Assembly (NCBI GenBank): GCA_002633005.1
Contig: NMRA01000605.1
Location: forward strand, 7,216-66,184
DNA from: Phoronis australis
Lineage: Eukaryota; Phoronida; Phoronidae
DNA: 58,969 nt
Reading direction: 5' to 3'
Shown here one piece after another: positions 33,407-47,700 of the stretch (within the stretch, counting starts at the first letter, position 1; every line of letters begins with the position of its first letter). Both the position numbers and the translations under genes were made by a program. The notes under the pieces are model-generated. The model did not search any database. It was not told the DNA's origin and was given only the letters and a program-made list of their open reading frames with translations.

Positions 33407-36400
33407 ATGTTGAAAACGAAGCAGCAAGTAGACAAACACGTTGCGTCGATTTTCAACCGTGTTAAAGACATAAAGGAGGTGCGTATTTTGAATTAGTCAG
33501 GACTGCTGTGTAATGTGGATTTTCGTCCAGTGCCAGTGGCAAGTGTCTTGTCCGACACCTTCGAGTTTCATTTTCGTCGTCTATTGTCTCCAGTACAGTC
33601 CAGAACAAGTTCTAATGAGCTAACGTTGGTTCCACTGCTTTTGCTGTCACATTTTTCAATATCTGTTTTTCATTTATTTCAACGCTCCATTTTATTGTGT
33701 TTAAAACCCTTATTAAAGTCATACTTCAGTGCACGTTTTCTTAGAAAAGTTCAATCAACAGCAAGTATTTGTTAATAGTTGGATGCATCATGCATGCGTT
33801 CCTGATTTAAGAACCAGTTACCACCACTGAATAACTCCTGTTCTTCAGTGATGGTAACTGGTTCTTAAATCAATTTTAAATCAGGGACCCACCTGTCTGC
33901 CTATTACCAAGTATTTTGAAGAAATCTGGGTCTTGTCTAAGTCATATGTAGACAGTGACCACTGTCTAGCTGGCCGAACACGAGATGATTGAAGATGTTT
34001 CAAGCTTTTTGGCAAATTGTGCATCACTGATTAAAGAGTCAGTCACATTGCTCCTTTTAACTCGAACAAATACTTCCGTAAGCAAACTTTTTCTTCGAGC
34101 AAGCATTCCCTCAGTTGCCCAAATCGGTAACTGCACGCATCAGGAGATATGATGTTTTACCACCTGGCGCGCAATGTTAAAAATGACTAGTTGCATCAGG
34201 GCAACTGAAGTGTAGTGAGATGATATTTGATGAGTCTCACTGCTGCGCTGGCCTTCTGAGGCGCGCGCACCCTGTCGGCATTGAAAGACTACTATTGTTC
34301 GTCTTGGAGACTCCTGAAGTTGGCTGTCCGATGCCCTTATGCTGGTGCTGGCCAATAAGAGCGCTACATGAATATGCAGCGGCCAATACGCCTGCTGGGG
34401 CGCAGAGCAGCACTCGACGTATTGACCACTGACCCTAACAGACACACACATTTACCTCCATGAGCACCTATGGCATTGTTGCAAGGTAAGACCTAATTCC
34501 TACTACAAAACGAAGGACTGCTCGAAGAAAAAGTTTGATTACATGAGTATTTGTTCGAGGTGGAACGAATTAAAAACATTGACGGCCTCCAAAGGTGTTC
34601 CTCTATGCGCAAAAGATACTTATAACCCTTTTAAGAGAATAAGATCATAAGCCAGCAATGTCAGAGGTAATGATTCTCAAGAATTCATGGTTAACATCTC
34701 TAAAGAACCATTAAATTTTTAGTTGATTTTCTATCAGTGAGATATGACTCGGACAAAGCCCCTGTTGAAAAAATACAAGCCTGCTTATATTAACTTATTT
34801 TAGCTTCCTCAAACTTATAATCGATCTACTGTTTTGATAGAATCCAACTTTTATAATCTTTTCTTCGTTACAGAGACATCACAAATGCTATAACCTAGCC
34901 AAGCTATATTACTCGGTCAAGGATTATGCCTCAGCCAAGAAGTATGTATTGTCTGTCCATTGTAACATTTTAAAAGAGAATGATCTGCAAAAAGAATATG
35001 TATGTTCATTACATTAACATGTGGATCTCATGTCAGTGTATTTAATGTCTTTAGAAGTAATTATGCCAGTTATACTGAATGTCTTCATGCTTGTAGTGCA
35101 TAAAAATACCGCATGCTTTGTGACAAGAAGCGTTAAGGAAAATCTTTTCGTTCGAGTTGTTGTGCATGTATTAATTAATCTTGATGACAAGAATTTATTG
35201 CAGGGCCCTCGATGCCTCGAATTTGGTACCAAATGTCACCCCCGTTCCCTTCAATCGAAAATTACTTAAAAATCACGTGAAATTTTCCTCATCTGATCCA
35301 TGAATTCTTTTCCAATGATTAAAAATTCCCCTCATGGTTAAAAGCAGTCTTAATCACACAAACCCTCAAATTTAGAATGTTTTGTTATTTTCGAAAATCT
35401 TTGCAGTCATGCAGTGAGTTACATACCAGTTTACAGCATTGATGTAGATTAAGTTAATTACAAGTACGGGGGTGATCACCTAGTACTAAGCAAAGAAAGT
35501 CATTCATGATAAAGCTGGGTTCACTGCCTGACACACATACTACTTGGACTAGTCCAATTTTGACAAAAGGCCATATGTTATGTTTTCCCACAAACAAGTA
35601 CAAAACCATCATTTAGTTTTGACCACTTGAAGCTATGGCAGGGATGATGACTGGGGGGATATTATTCCTCTGACCTGAAAAAATCCCCTCTGAAGGCACA
35701 GGCACCTTTCCCCTTGAGTGAGAGAGGGCCTGGTGTTCTGTTTAAATGAAATTAATTCAATATTATCATTAGTGTGTAATCTGTCAATTTATTAACAAAC
35801 CATGTTTGAATGGATTGTTATCAAACTATACTGAATGCCTTGTATACACCTTTATACATTACACATTTATCCTATGTGAACATTCCTACACGTTTCACGG
35901 ATTGTTGTTGTTTCAATGGTATTGTTGCCTTCAGGTATCTGTCTATGTACATGACTGTCAGGGACAACTATCCACCAGCTCACAAGTTGATGGGACAGAT
36001 TGATGAAGCGAGTGGACTCAAAGAGAAAGCAGTTGAGTCCTACAGAAGGTATACCAAGCAAACTTTAAAACTATAATCAGAATGCTTGTATCATCAGCGC
36101 TTGTCAAGTCTGTTCACGGGCAAAGTGGTATTTTGTGTCTTGTTATAGACCATATCTAGTTACTGTGGTTCACCACTACATGGTGCCCTCTGTTGTTGGT
36201 AAAGAAAATTATCCGATTGTCTTCCTCATGGAAAGATGGTAAATAAGAGGTTGGAATGTTCAGCAAAGACTCATACTTTGTTTTGGATTTAGTTATATCT
36301 TTGCTCCCCCTGTAGTTTTCCATCTGTCTAGAAAGTTTACCTGACTGAAAATTCACGCTTCCACTGTAGCATTGCTTTGATCTATGCTTGCAATCGGACT

Positions 36401-38767
36401 ATTTGCAGATCCTTTGAGTTGGATGATAAACAACACGATGTCCTTCTGAGTAGTAAGTAGAGCAATTGTCTGAAATCTGTAGGAAGTGACTCTTAGCTTG
36501 TAGACCTTAAGTCGCAGATAAATCTGATAAGGCTGTTTCTTTCTACAAACTGGTAGCTTAGTGCCAGCACAACTATGAAACCAAAATCTGGTGGTATTTA
36601 CTTGTTTTTACTTGGCCGAGTATGTTGCTCTGACGCAAGATTTTTTCCCACTCTACACGTTGCATTTTTCGTCCGATTCCCACTAAATTCACACACAACC
36701 TTAAGCTCCGAAATAGCTGGAAGTCTATTGATTTTCCTCATGATCGGATTTAAGATGGTGGACGTGGCGGCTATTTTGTTTTCCAATTCAGATTTAAATG
36801 CTTTTAGAAGACGCAGTTTTGGACATATGCGGTTGAAAATCAGTAGGAGCATTGTACTGGACATGTACTACTCATGTGCGGTAAATTGTTCACTTCCGGT
36901 TAAAGATGGCGGATATATCGGCCATTGCATTTGGACACTTCGATTTTGGGACGAAAACATTTTTTTCCTGTGGAGGGCGCATTGTAGAACCAATTCCTCC
37001 AAAATTGTGTTAGTTTCCTGTAAGTAGCTATTATTGAGTGCTGCTTAACTGGAAGTGGTTTTGAAAATGGCGCATCTGATGCACTTTCATCAATTTTCAA
37101 TCATGCTCGGGCTCCATTTTGAACAGGAAGAGCAAATGAGGTGAATTTGTTCATGTGGATTCTTTAAGATATATTCTTTCAAATGAACTGTAACAATTAC
37201 ATTTTTTTTTTGACTTATTAAACTTTCAATTTCACAAAAATGCAAAATTTGAAAATTTTCCAAAATTTTGTGAAACTACTTTGTCAGGTAATTTTGAACT
37301 GGCTTTCAGAAAATGTTTTCGCAATACAACAACTCGTTCTTGAAATATTTGAGATTTTCTGATGACACTTTTCCTTTGTTAACTGACATCTGTTGCACTT
37401 TTGTTGGTTTGACTGCTACTGCATCTTCATTCGTCAATATTGTTATCATCATGTTCATCATCGCCACCATCATCATCATCTCCATCGTTGTCTTTTCAGT
37501 CAATTTCGCCAAGTGTCGCTGACCGGAGCGCTGTCATCATTCATTGTTGCCTAGGCCAGTAATATGAAGAATTCCAAAAATCATTCATATATTTGCTATT
37601 GTTCAGTACAAGCCAAAAGTATTCAGACAAAATGACCTGTAATTCCCAGTCATGGCAGCTTGGCAGAGGCCGAATTCATCATCTGAATAGTCTTCCCATA
37701 TAACTAAGAATGAAGGGGAATGAGCAGGACAGTTGGTAAGGTGGCTAAGCCATCCTGCAATTAAAGTTTGGCAGTCCGTATGATTGTTATCAGTCATTTT
37801 TGCTGTTTAAAGAATTAGTGGATCATGATGGGGATGTAGTACTTTGTCTCATTTCTTTTGTCTTGTACTTTAGTTTACTCATGTCACCACTTACTGAGGT
37901 TAATGTCAATCTGCCCTGAGGAAGTTTATCTGGAAACAATAGAATACTTTCAAGATATTGTACATTTGGTGTGGATTGGGTGTTGTACATGTTTTGCAGG
38001 ACGTGGTGCCTTTATCCAGGAACCTTTCGTATTTTTCAGTTTGCACGTTACTCTGTGACTTGAATGTGGACCCTGATAGAGCAAGAGTAAGTGTTTTGGC
38101 TTCTTTTCTGTTGGTCGTCTTCATGATTAGTTGTGTTAGATTATGTTTATTGGTGAGAGAATTAGGGACTCCAGTTAGGGTTGTTTGTACCTTTCTTGTT
38201 TTACTTTTAAGTTTTGTTTTAGAAGTTGATAAAGTGTTGTATGTTATTTTGCAGTTTCTTTTTTCTCTTTGTAGTTTTGGTATGACAAAGCAGAAAAGAT
38301 GCTCCCGAACAACTCTGTCATTTTTGAACTGAAAGTAAGTAGAGCCTGACGGTACAATATTTGATGGTGGTTTTCACTGTAGTCATGTTGGAGAATTGTA
38401 TGTAGATAGTGTGTGTTTTAAGTAATGTTACAGCTGTTGCAGTTGTGTGGTGAACTATAAGCATCATTGAACAAACTAGCATGTTTTGTTAGATATTTGT
38501 CAGTTTTTTTCTGTAAAAATAGCTGTGATAGGTCAGAAGTGTCTCATAACTAATGAAACTGACAAGTTGGATTTCACTGATGTATTGTTCTGATAAGTTG
38601 AAGAGCCACAAACAAATGGCGTAATAGGTTTTGGGTTTTCCTACTGGAGTTTTATGCAACACTAAAGTTTTTCTATTGACACATGTTCCTTACAACAGAA
38701 GACACTGTGTGGCGCTGGTGATGGTGCGCATAATGGGGAGCTGGAGACATTGTTGACTAATGAACTG
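33407..38767 (+). CDS. RANBP2: RANBP2 exons 1-7: TPR domain
   Basis: About 158 codons. Tandem helix pairs with TPR character: CYNLAKLYYSVKDYASAKKYL (14-residue core, part), AHKLMGQIDEASGLKEKAVE, RSFELDDKQHDVLLS, then ICTLLCDLNVDPDRARFWYD and KAEKMLPNNSVIFELK. The human TPR module helps anchor Nup358 at the pore. Exons 4 (44 nt), 5 (47 nt) and 6 (60 nt) are very short and were found only by phase and similarity. Exon 5 uses TTTTCAG ending at 38039, not the TTGCAG at 37999; the chosen acceptor gives an in-phase match. Confidence 0.9.
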
Positions 38768-41700
38768 GTGAGTAGAAATACTTTGAATAGTGAATGGTGA
38801 AAATGTTGATGATATTGTGCTTTTAAATTCGTGGCAAAAGTGCGATGAAAATCCAAACAAAATTAGCAAGCTAGTTTCCTTCAAATTTTGATCGAAATAC
38901 TGTATTGTTTGAATTTAAAAAAATGTCAGGGATGTCATCTAATGTCTTTGAAGTTATAACGAAAAGTGTAAAAATAGTTGTAAATGTCTGTCTTGACAGT
39001 TTTGTGAAGAATGTTGTGTCATTTCACCAAAGATGTCTAGCATTCAGAGTAAAAAGCTCTGGCATGTTACGTCATTTGTGTTTGCAGGTTCGCCGTCCAT
39101 TGGACGTTCAACTGAGAATGCAGCATATTCAGTTAATGTTGGACCAGCATCGTCCACAAGACGCCTTTGATCACATTGTAGGGGTGCAGGCGTCTGGAGC
39201 ATTTGATGCCAACATCACCTGGTTTGAGTTTCTTATCAAGGCATTGATGGTGAGTGAAGTGTGGTGCTTGTTACTTCTTGTCTTACTCGTTGTTTTTTGT
39301 GAATAATGGTATGTGGTTTAGGAAAAAAATCAGTGATCAACTCACTTAAGCTTAGAAATTTGTCTATGAGTTGTCAAAGCAGTGGTATAAGAATGCACAC
39401 ACTAAGAAACACTCTGACATGAAAACACAGGTCCTTATCGCTAAATAGTTTAATAAGTTTGGTAGAGTTGATGAGTAGTAGTTTATGTTTTCACAACCAG
39501 TAAGAACATGCCCTTGACAGTTTTGGCTCCTCTCAGCAGCCATCTTCCAACGTTATTGGACAGTAGGTGGCATGGTGATCAGACTGTTCCAAATTTTGGA
39601 CAACTTGTGAGTCTGCATACATCGGTAAGACTGGCCGAGAATTCTCGGTCAGACTTAATGAACACAGGATGGAGGTGGATGTGCTGTCTCAGCATAGGGT
39701 CACACGTTCAGAGAGGAGATGGTCTCAGATTTCTATTAACAAATCTGCAGTGTCTGATCATGCTCTTGGTTTTCATCATGTGATTAACTTGGATGATACT
39801 CGTCCTGTTGAGTCTGAAAGTAATCTAAGATCTAGATGGAGAAAGGAATCAATTTGGGTGTAAAAAAGTGGATCAGTCATGAACAGGGACAATGGAGGTT
39901 ATAAGTTGCCCAAATTTTGGAACAGCCTCATCACCACGCCACCTAACGTCTAATAACTTCCCAAGATGGCTGCTGATAGGAGCTAAAACTGTCAAAGGTA
40001 GATATGTTCTTACTGGTTGTGAAAAAAGAAACTACCGATCAGCAGATCCTTCTTCTTTTGAATTTATAGACACATTTATTAGACATAGCTGCTGTAGTCT
40101 TTCTGGTCTTTACTGTGTTCAGAAATAGGGACTTTGCCTTAAATGTACTTGAGTAAATTTCAAATCGAAGTGTGTTTGGAGTGATCTGTTAGCAAAATTA
40201 TTTCAATCTGTCAGTGTTAGTATACCAAATGTTTCCTGTGTTGCAATTACAATTTTTAGCGTATGAGGAATTATACTGTGAAGTGAACAGTCTCAGCTTG
40301 TGTACCAGTATTTTAAAGTAATTGTGCAACTCTTGCACTAAAACTACACATTTGTGATCTCATGCTTATACAGACATGTGAAGACGCGTTGGGACCCTGT
40401 GCCGATTGCTATGAGCTCTTGCTTAATGTTTACAACTCACTAGTGATGCTCAGCCTTCAACAACGAAGTCACAATGAGTGTGCCAACACCTTGCTCAGGT
40501 ATGCAGCAAGACGGAAGTAATGAGATTAGTGGAAAAGTTATTCATTGTTGCTGGGGTTAGGATTTAACCAACTGTAAACAAATAACCCTAGTGATGTGTT
40601 ACAAAGATGCAGCATGCTCCAAACAAAGACTTGCAATACATGTATGCCTAATTAGGTCACATCTCTCTCAATGCGAGAGTCACGCTTCTTTCAGAATTGC
40701 AGCATGAAAGATTAAAAAAGGTGTAGATGGTCTCATAAATGTTGCATCAGATGTGTGCTGGTAGTTTACCTGGGCCCATTGCACCAAACATCTGAAAGCA
40801 TTTTTCACATACGATGTGTACACTTATCCACAGGTTAAGACCAAGCTAATCACGATACTTTTGTTTTCTGGAAGCTCATCCTAGTTCTTATATTAAGTCG
40901 ATAATTGTCATCCTGCTTTCTTCATCATTTGAAACAGCAGACATCTTAGAGTATGTCTGGTGAAGTCATGGAATATGTGCAGGGGTAACATTATGTTTTG
41001 CAAGTCGTGTCGTGTTCAATTATGCTAGACAACATAACATACAGTGGTGTTACAGTATGGACAAGGCTCTTCAGAGTGCCATGGACTTCAATCCTAAAAC
41101 AGAAGAGTTATCTGTACTCATAACCGAGATGCAAGCCACTGTGTTCTACCACTGTGCCACAATCTTGATGAAAAAGGCTAACAAGGTATAGTCATGACAA
41201 ACAAGAAGTAGTGTACAGTGGGATTATACAACAATTAGTATCTAAGGGATTATGTTTGGAAGATTAGTGAGTGAATCTGTGTGCCTTGGAGTAAAGTTGA
41301 AAACCTTTGTGCATCTCTAGAACACATAACTGTGTGTTATTCTTGGAACTTGTGGTCTAGTTTGTGAGATTTCTTTAATTTTAAGTTAGACCAAAATTGC
41401 TTGGCGTTGATTGTTTGAAACCCTTCTATGAAACTAAAACTGAAACTAAGTGCATATTTGATAATTAAAACCGTAAACTCAGCTGCACAATAATATGTAC
41501 TGCATCCTATTTTTATTGCACGCGTGCTCTTTTAAAGCCTTGTATCACAGTTGAACTTTGGTGATGTAACAAGTTTTGGCAAGGGCTTTTGTAAGCACAA
41601 GATTGTTGTTGTTTTTTATCATTTGATTTGGTTGTAAAGACTTTTTTAGTCTGAATGATAAACTTGAAGCTTAGCGAGATCTAATATGTTCTTATGAGAG

Positions 41701-44700
41701 AGAACTACCTGTAATATTGTAATATATATTTCAGCATTCTTCACTCTGGTCTGAGGTGACACCATATGTCGCAGCTTGTTACCTTGTTAGCTACGCACAG
41801 GACGCCCCTGTACTGCAAGCGGAGTGGCATGTTGGCTCGTCACAGGCTCAAAAGAAGAAACACAACCGCTGGTTCACTATGGCCAATGACAGATTGTGTA
41901 AATCAGGTGATGGGATACTGAACATTTCAAATCCATTTAATGTTATGCTATAATTTTGTCAGAATGTTAAGATGAAGGTATGAAGAGTATCATTGTGGAT
42001 GTAGACTGCAGTTTGGTCAACATGTTCTCATACATCATCCAAATTTAGACGGCAAATAAGGGATTGAGGCGATTCTAAATTGGAGCTGTAGCTTTCCTGG
42101 ATGCAGATTTTGTTAACTGTTCGTTGTTAACCTGCAAGGTGGCAGCGATGGACGTACTTCGATCAGTTTTGCTGCTCACTTCTGGGGTGTGTCATCCCCA
42201 AGAGGACGTTCAGTGTTGCTTCAGGTTGTTCATCGACGTTTTTGGTGTAGCCTGAATTAGCAAGATACAAGTATTTACTGGTCAAGCCTTACATCATGAA
42301 ATGGGGACAACCAATTAAAGCGCTAGTCATCCTCCATGATTGTGTTTAGTGTCAAAAGTATATTGCTGCTCGTTTCCCCATGGTATAATAAGGAATGTCA
42401 AGGCGTTGCGTCTAGTGGTTGTGATCTCTTAGTATTTGACCAAACTGGCTTTTTCCACTTTCCCGCTGGATATCGGATAACCGCGGATGTGGCACAAGTT
42501 TGTACAGGAAACTGGCATAATGGTAGACACACTGACGCATGGTACATTCATACATCACACTCATGTCCATGGAGCAAGAAACTTTGAATTGAAGTCACTT
42601 TACTTCTATTTTGTCCGTTTTTAGGCTATTGAATTGACGAATGTGATATGCTATAAATTAATGATAATGACGCTCGTAGTGTAGTCACTTGTCAAAACAA
42701 GGTAAGTGGTGGTTATAAGCACATTAAGGTTATTGCCCTTTAATATACATTTGTTCAGGCTGACTGTTGTGTATTGTTGCAGGATACATGGTACTCATCC
42801 TGTCTAGGGGTAACCATATGTTTACTTGTGTTTAGTCTGACTGTTGTGTATTGTTGCAGGGTACATGGTACTTAGCCTGCCTAGGGGTAACCATATGTTT
42901 ACTTGTGTTTAGTCTGACTGTTGTGTATTGTTGCAGGATACATGGTACTTAGCCTGTCTAGGGGTAACCATATGTTTACTTGTGTTTAGTCTGACTGTTG
43001 TGTATTGTTGCAGGATACATGGTACTTAGCCTGTCTAGGGGTAACCCTAACAAGTGGCTGACTGAGATCAAGGAACAGTTTTGTAACAAAGTGGTAAGAA
43101 GGCATCAAGTAGTGTGTACCTGTCGAGATTTGAATGATGGAAATAGTGAAGGAAACTTGACATTAAGGCTTTTGTATTGTTTATCATGATATAAAGTTTG
43201 CTCTTCATTGTTGAGTTATGTCGCTTTTAGAAAGCATTGACGTAATTGCAACTAAACATTAATTAATCTTTCTGACCACTTGCTCATGATATGTGGCTTC
43301 AGGTGACTGAGAAATAGATGCCTATGACTGCATGTATTAGGAGATGTCTGCACTCCTCTTGTGGGTGTTGTGACCTTTGAGAAATGTGTTTTCATTTGGT
43401 TTTGTGTTGGCATATGTAAAATGAAAAGTGTCTGTTAATTTGAAAACATAGTGTTTGTGTAATGTTAATGTCACTTATGATCCTTAAATTCTAAGCTGCA
43501 ATTACATTAAGAATTCTACAGTTTGGGACAGTCTCTTAAATTTGGGACATTGAAATTCAAGCCGAAATAGAAGTTACTTGATTCAGAAGATTGAAACATG
43601 AGTAATTCCCATGTTCAACATGTTTCTGAAATATTGGAACCTGGATTTTCTTTCAACAAAGTATGAGGTGAAATCGCTGAATATAGCTAGGAATAAAACA
43701 CTAATTTTGTTGCGATTCCTGAATTCGGAATGGCCAATATTTCCTATTTCTTAAATTTAGTACGAGCTTCGATCTTGAGCAAAATTATTAAGTTTTCACT
43801 ACCCCGAAGTGGAGAATTTTACGGTATGCTCTCTTTATCTTATCAAGTCTTTTTAATTAACCCTTTTCCACCTTCATCCCTGCTTAGGCTCAATCCAAGC
43901 TCCTTGATCTGCTGTCTGCCAGTCATTCCACAGACAGTGGATCCTTCTACTTACTGACAAGTCCCAGGTACACATCCACCAGCCTGCAGTACCCAGTCAG
44001 ACACCAGCTGTCCCAGTACGAGAAGGTGGCTGCCACCCACAGCCCCCATAGCCTACATGGACTGGTCTGGTTGGCTCTACAGCACTACTCAGTCAAGGAT
44101 GACTCACAGCCTGGTTGTAAGTTAGCCTCAGGAGTTATGGTTTGTTTCGTACAACAGGACAAATATTTACATTGACAAATGTGGTTTTTGTCGTGTTTTG
44201 ACTCAGTTGAAATCTAGCATGACAAATGTTAAAATTCATAAAGTATTTTTGAAGCTTGTCCAATCTGTTTTTTTTTTTTGATTATGCTCCCTGTATTAAG
44301 CGTGTTTTTCTTTGTTTTTACCACTGTCACATGTATCTTAATTTATCTTTGTCTTACCTTGTTGACCAGTTATCACACCTTTGTATTTATTTGTAGATGG
44401 ATTTGAGGTATTTGAAAACCTGCGCTTCAGTGTCAGCACCCACGATGCCTCAGTGTTGTGTCGTATCGATGTTCAAGCATTTCTTTACGCCACTGTACGA
44501 TGCACTGCTGTACGTCTGGATGAGCAGCGAAGCAACCTGCCCCCTGTTGCTGCAAAGCCAAGTCTGCTTCCTGATGTGATCTGTGAGCCTCTGTGTACCT
44601 ATGAGCAGCAGGATTGGTGGGCAGTTGCCTATAGGCTTCATAACAGTGCAGTCAAGTAAGTGAGGAGGGTAGTTAGTAATACAAATGACAGTCCTTGGCC

Positions 44701-47700
44701 TGTTCTAATGCTCATTATTATGCAACCATGGCTGTCTTTGGTTAAGCTGTTGTTTGTTTTTACCTTTTGATATAGGTTGTGTACGACCATGTCAACAAGT
44801 GTATTGAAACAGCTGGTTCTTCTCAGCAGCCTTGTTTTGTGTGTTACCTCCTCGTAGAATCAAGACCAGATTCAATCAAAATAAATATATATTATTTTGC
44901 TTTTTACATATATACAGCAATGTATATAGTACTTACAATACAAATTCTTGCACTGTTTTTATGCGCCCACATATTTATAGGTGGGTGCATATTGCCGTCA
45001 TCTCTGTCTGGGCATCCGGCGTCCACCGCTGTATCTCCTAAACCCTTCACAAGATCTTGATGGGATTTGGCAGATGTGCTCTTATGAAGCTGATGACGGA
45101 CGGCGACGAATTTCGGATCTCTTCGACTATTAGTGTGCCCCTAGTGTGCCCCGTAGTGGCAATTTTAGTTTTTTACATTTATCTCTGTGTCTTCGGAGAT
45201 CCTCTACGGATTTTCATGAAATTTGGCAGTTAGGCATCTGTTAGTGGGATAATGCTATCCTCTCGTTTTTTGAATGGATTCGTGGTGCTTTGGGCCAACA
45301 GACAATGGCGACTTTCAGACATCCGACGAACGCTGTGCCCCCTAGTGGTAATTTCATTTTTTTTCAGTTTTCATTTGTTTCTCTGAAGATTCTTGACAGA
45401 TTTTTATGAAATTTGTTAAATAGCTCTCTGTTGAAGAAACAATGGCATGTTCCCAATTTCAGGTGGATTCAATGTAATTTGTGCGATCTAGTGGCCATTT
45501 TTATGATACAAGTAAACAACCCTAGAACTGCACTATTTGTGGTGCATTCGTGGAGGCGTTTCAATGCTCTGTGTTGCTCTTGTATTGTAGAGCCAGAATC
45601 CTAATTATATTGATGATATTTGAGTTTGAGCCTGACGAACTGACTTGTTCAGTCGCGTTGCTTCTTTTATACAGAATCAGTAGATTCACATTATGCTAAT
45701 TGGTCGAACACATTATATAACCAGCTATTATTAGATGAACTTTAAGCATTTTTCAAAAGAATAGTATGTTAAAACAACATTACCTGCCATAATATTAAGC
45801 TGGCCAATTGAACAATATGTATGATATAGCAACTTGACATACATTAAAATCCACACTAAAAGTAATCCCTGTTACAGTATTTTGCCAAGTATCTTCAGAC
45901 TATAGCTTTTAACTCGGTGAAAGTATATATTTTCGGAATGCAGAAAGCCTTCGATTTTTGGCTTTTACCTATCTGCAATTGATTGGGTCATGTGACCATG
46001 TCTTAGCAAATAAGAAAGGCAGTCACTTGGCACTGTTGCCTTGCAAACACCTTCACACTTGAGTAGCTCCCTGCTTTCACTCTATTACTAAATTATCCTT
46101 TCATTGGCACCAGCTGATCAATGTCCACACTTTTGTTACTTTAATCGGTTGGTTGTCATTATGTTGTTACGTAGTGGGCTGCCTGTTACAAGCCAACCAA
46201 ATTTCTGGAAGAAATCTGACCTCGAGTAATGTAATTCATGTTTCGTTTGCAGGGAAAACTTTGCAAAAGCTCGCTTGACATTTCAGCGAGGTTTGGAGTG
46301 TGTCCGCATCATGGCAACCCACGGGATGAGTGTTCAGCTTGTTACTCACTTAGCTCGCACATTTGAAGAGCGGGTAGGTTTTACATGTCAATCAACTTTC
46401 ACTTGAGAGTGTTATGTAATTTCCATGCCAAATTAATTTTGATGGAGTTGTGTTCCATAGTGCTAGATACTTGAAAGGCAGTGGGAAATCTTGACTTCTC
46501 ATTTCGTTGTGCTCCCTTACAAGTACACGAAACTCAACATATCAGTCTTGCCTACCAATCTTTTCAGTGGTGGCAAGTAAAGGCATGCAGTTCTGCGTGC
46601 TCTCACAAGGGTTACTAGACACGCCTCTAGGGGACAATTCAATATGTTGCCATTGAGTGGTATTTAAAATTCCTTAGAAGCAACTGGTTTGAACATTTTA
46701 AGGGTGTCTTTACCAACAATGTTGAAGAAAATGATGACTATTTTAATGAGTTTCATGAATATATTTCTGACTTTGTACAAAGACACAGATTTCTGGATGA
46801 TCTACCTCTGTATGGCTGTAAGTCACAATGGGAGAAATTGACCGTTGTCTAAACCAAATGAAGTGTAGGAAAGCTGCTGGTGCCGAAGGGTTACCTATTG
46901 AGTTCTTCAAGTATACCACTCCCCACATGAAAGACTTACTGTCGCATCTGTGTTTAACTCTGGTGTCTACCCCAGCCAGTGGTGTAAGGGTGTCATAACA
47001 CCATTGATTAAGAATCGATCGAAGAACAATCTCAATAACACTCTACTTGATGTGGCGGGCAAAATATTTTCTAAGATACTTTGTAATTGTTTGAACGAAT
47101 GAGCAGAAGAAAATGAAACCTTATCAGAGTGCCAAGTTAGATTAGGAAATGGTTATTCTACCATAGACAACATGTTAATTTTGCATAGTTGTTCACCAGA
47201 GGGCGTTTTTATTGTCTTTTCATTATTTTAAAAAGTTGTTTGACTGGACAAGGAGATGTGGTTTAAAATATGAATTGATTGGCCACAATTTATCTTGTAG
47301 TTAAAATGTCTGGGAGCCACGGGGTTGAACCTGGTTTTGCCGGATAAAGTTTTTTCTTTGCTTTTTCATGTAGCCTAGTAACTATGATTTAGGGGGTGAC
47401 TGTTCACAACCCTTGAGGGCTGTACTAGTAAAATCCGTGTGGGAAGGGGGGGACGGCAGTAGAAATAAAAATTCATGGGTGTTGGTCTTCAGAAAAAAAC
47501 ACAAATTATGGGTGGTCGTTCTTGTAAGAAGTGATGCATTAAAAATGGGGGGTATTTTTTGACCTGTTAATGTTGACAGGTTAGTTACTTCAGCCCTCAA
47601 AACTAAAAAAAATCCAATGCAGAAAAGCCCATATTGCTAGTGAACAGAGTGCAATATGTTCACTAAGCCATTAATCAAGTCATGGGCAACTTGATTTGAG

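Noticed and set aside
37996-38086. Longer RANBP2 exon 5 beginning after TTGCAG at 37999
   Set aside because: Phase would not fit exon 4, whereas the acceptor ending at 38039 joins in phase and matches the TPR sequence.
46670-47190. Active LINE copy
   Set aside because: Several frameshifts and stops, and no catalytic RT block or endonuclease is visible.
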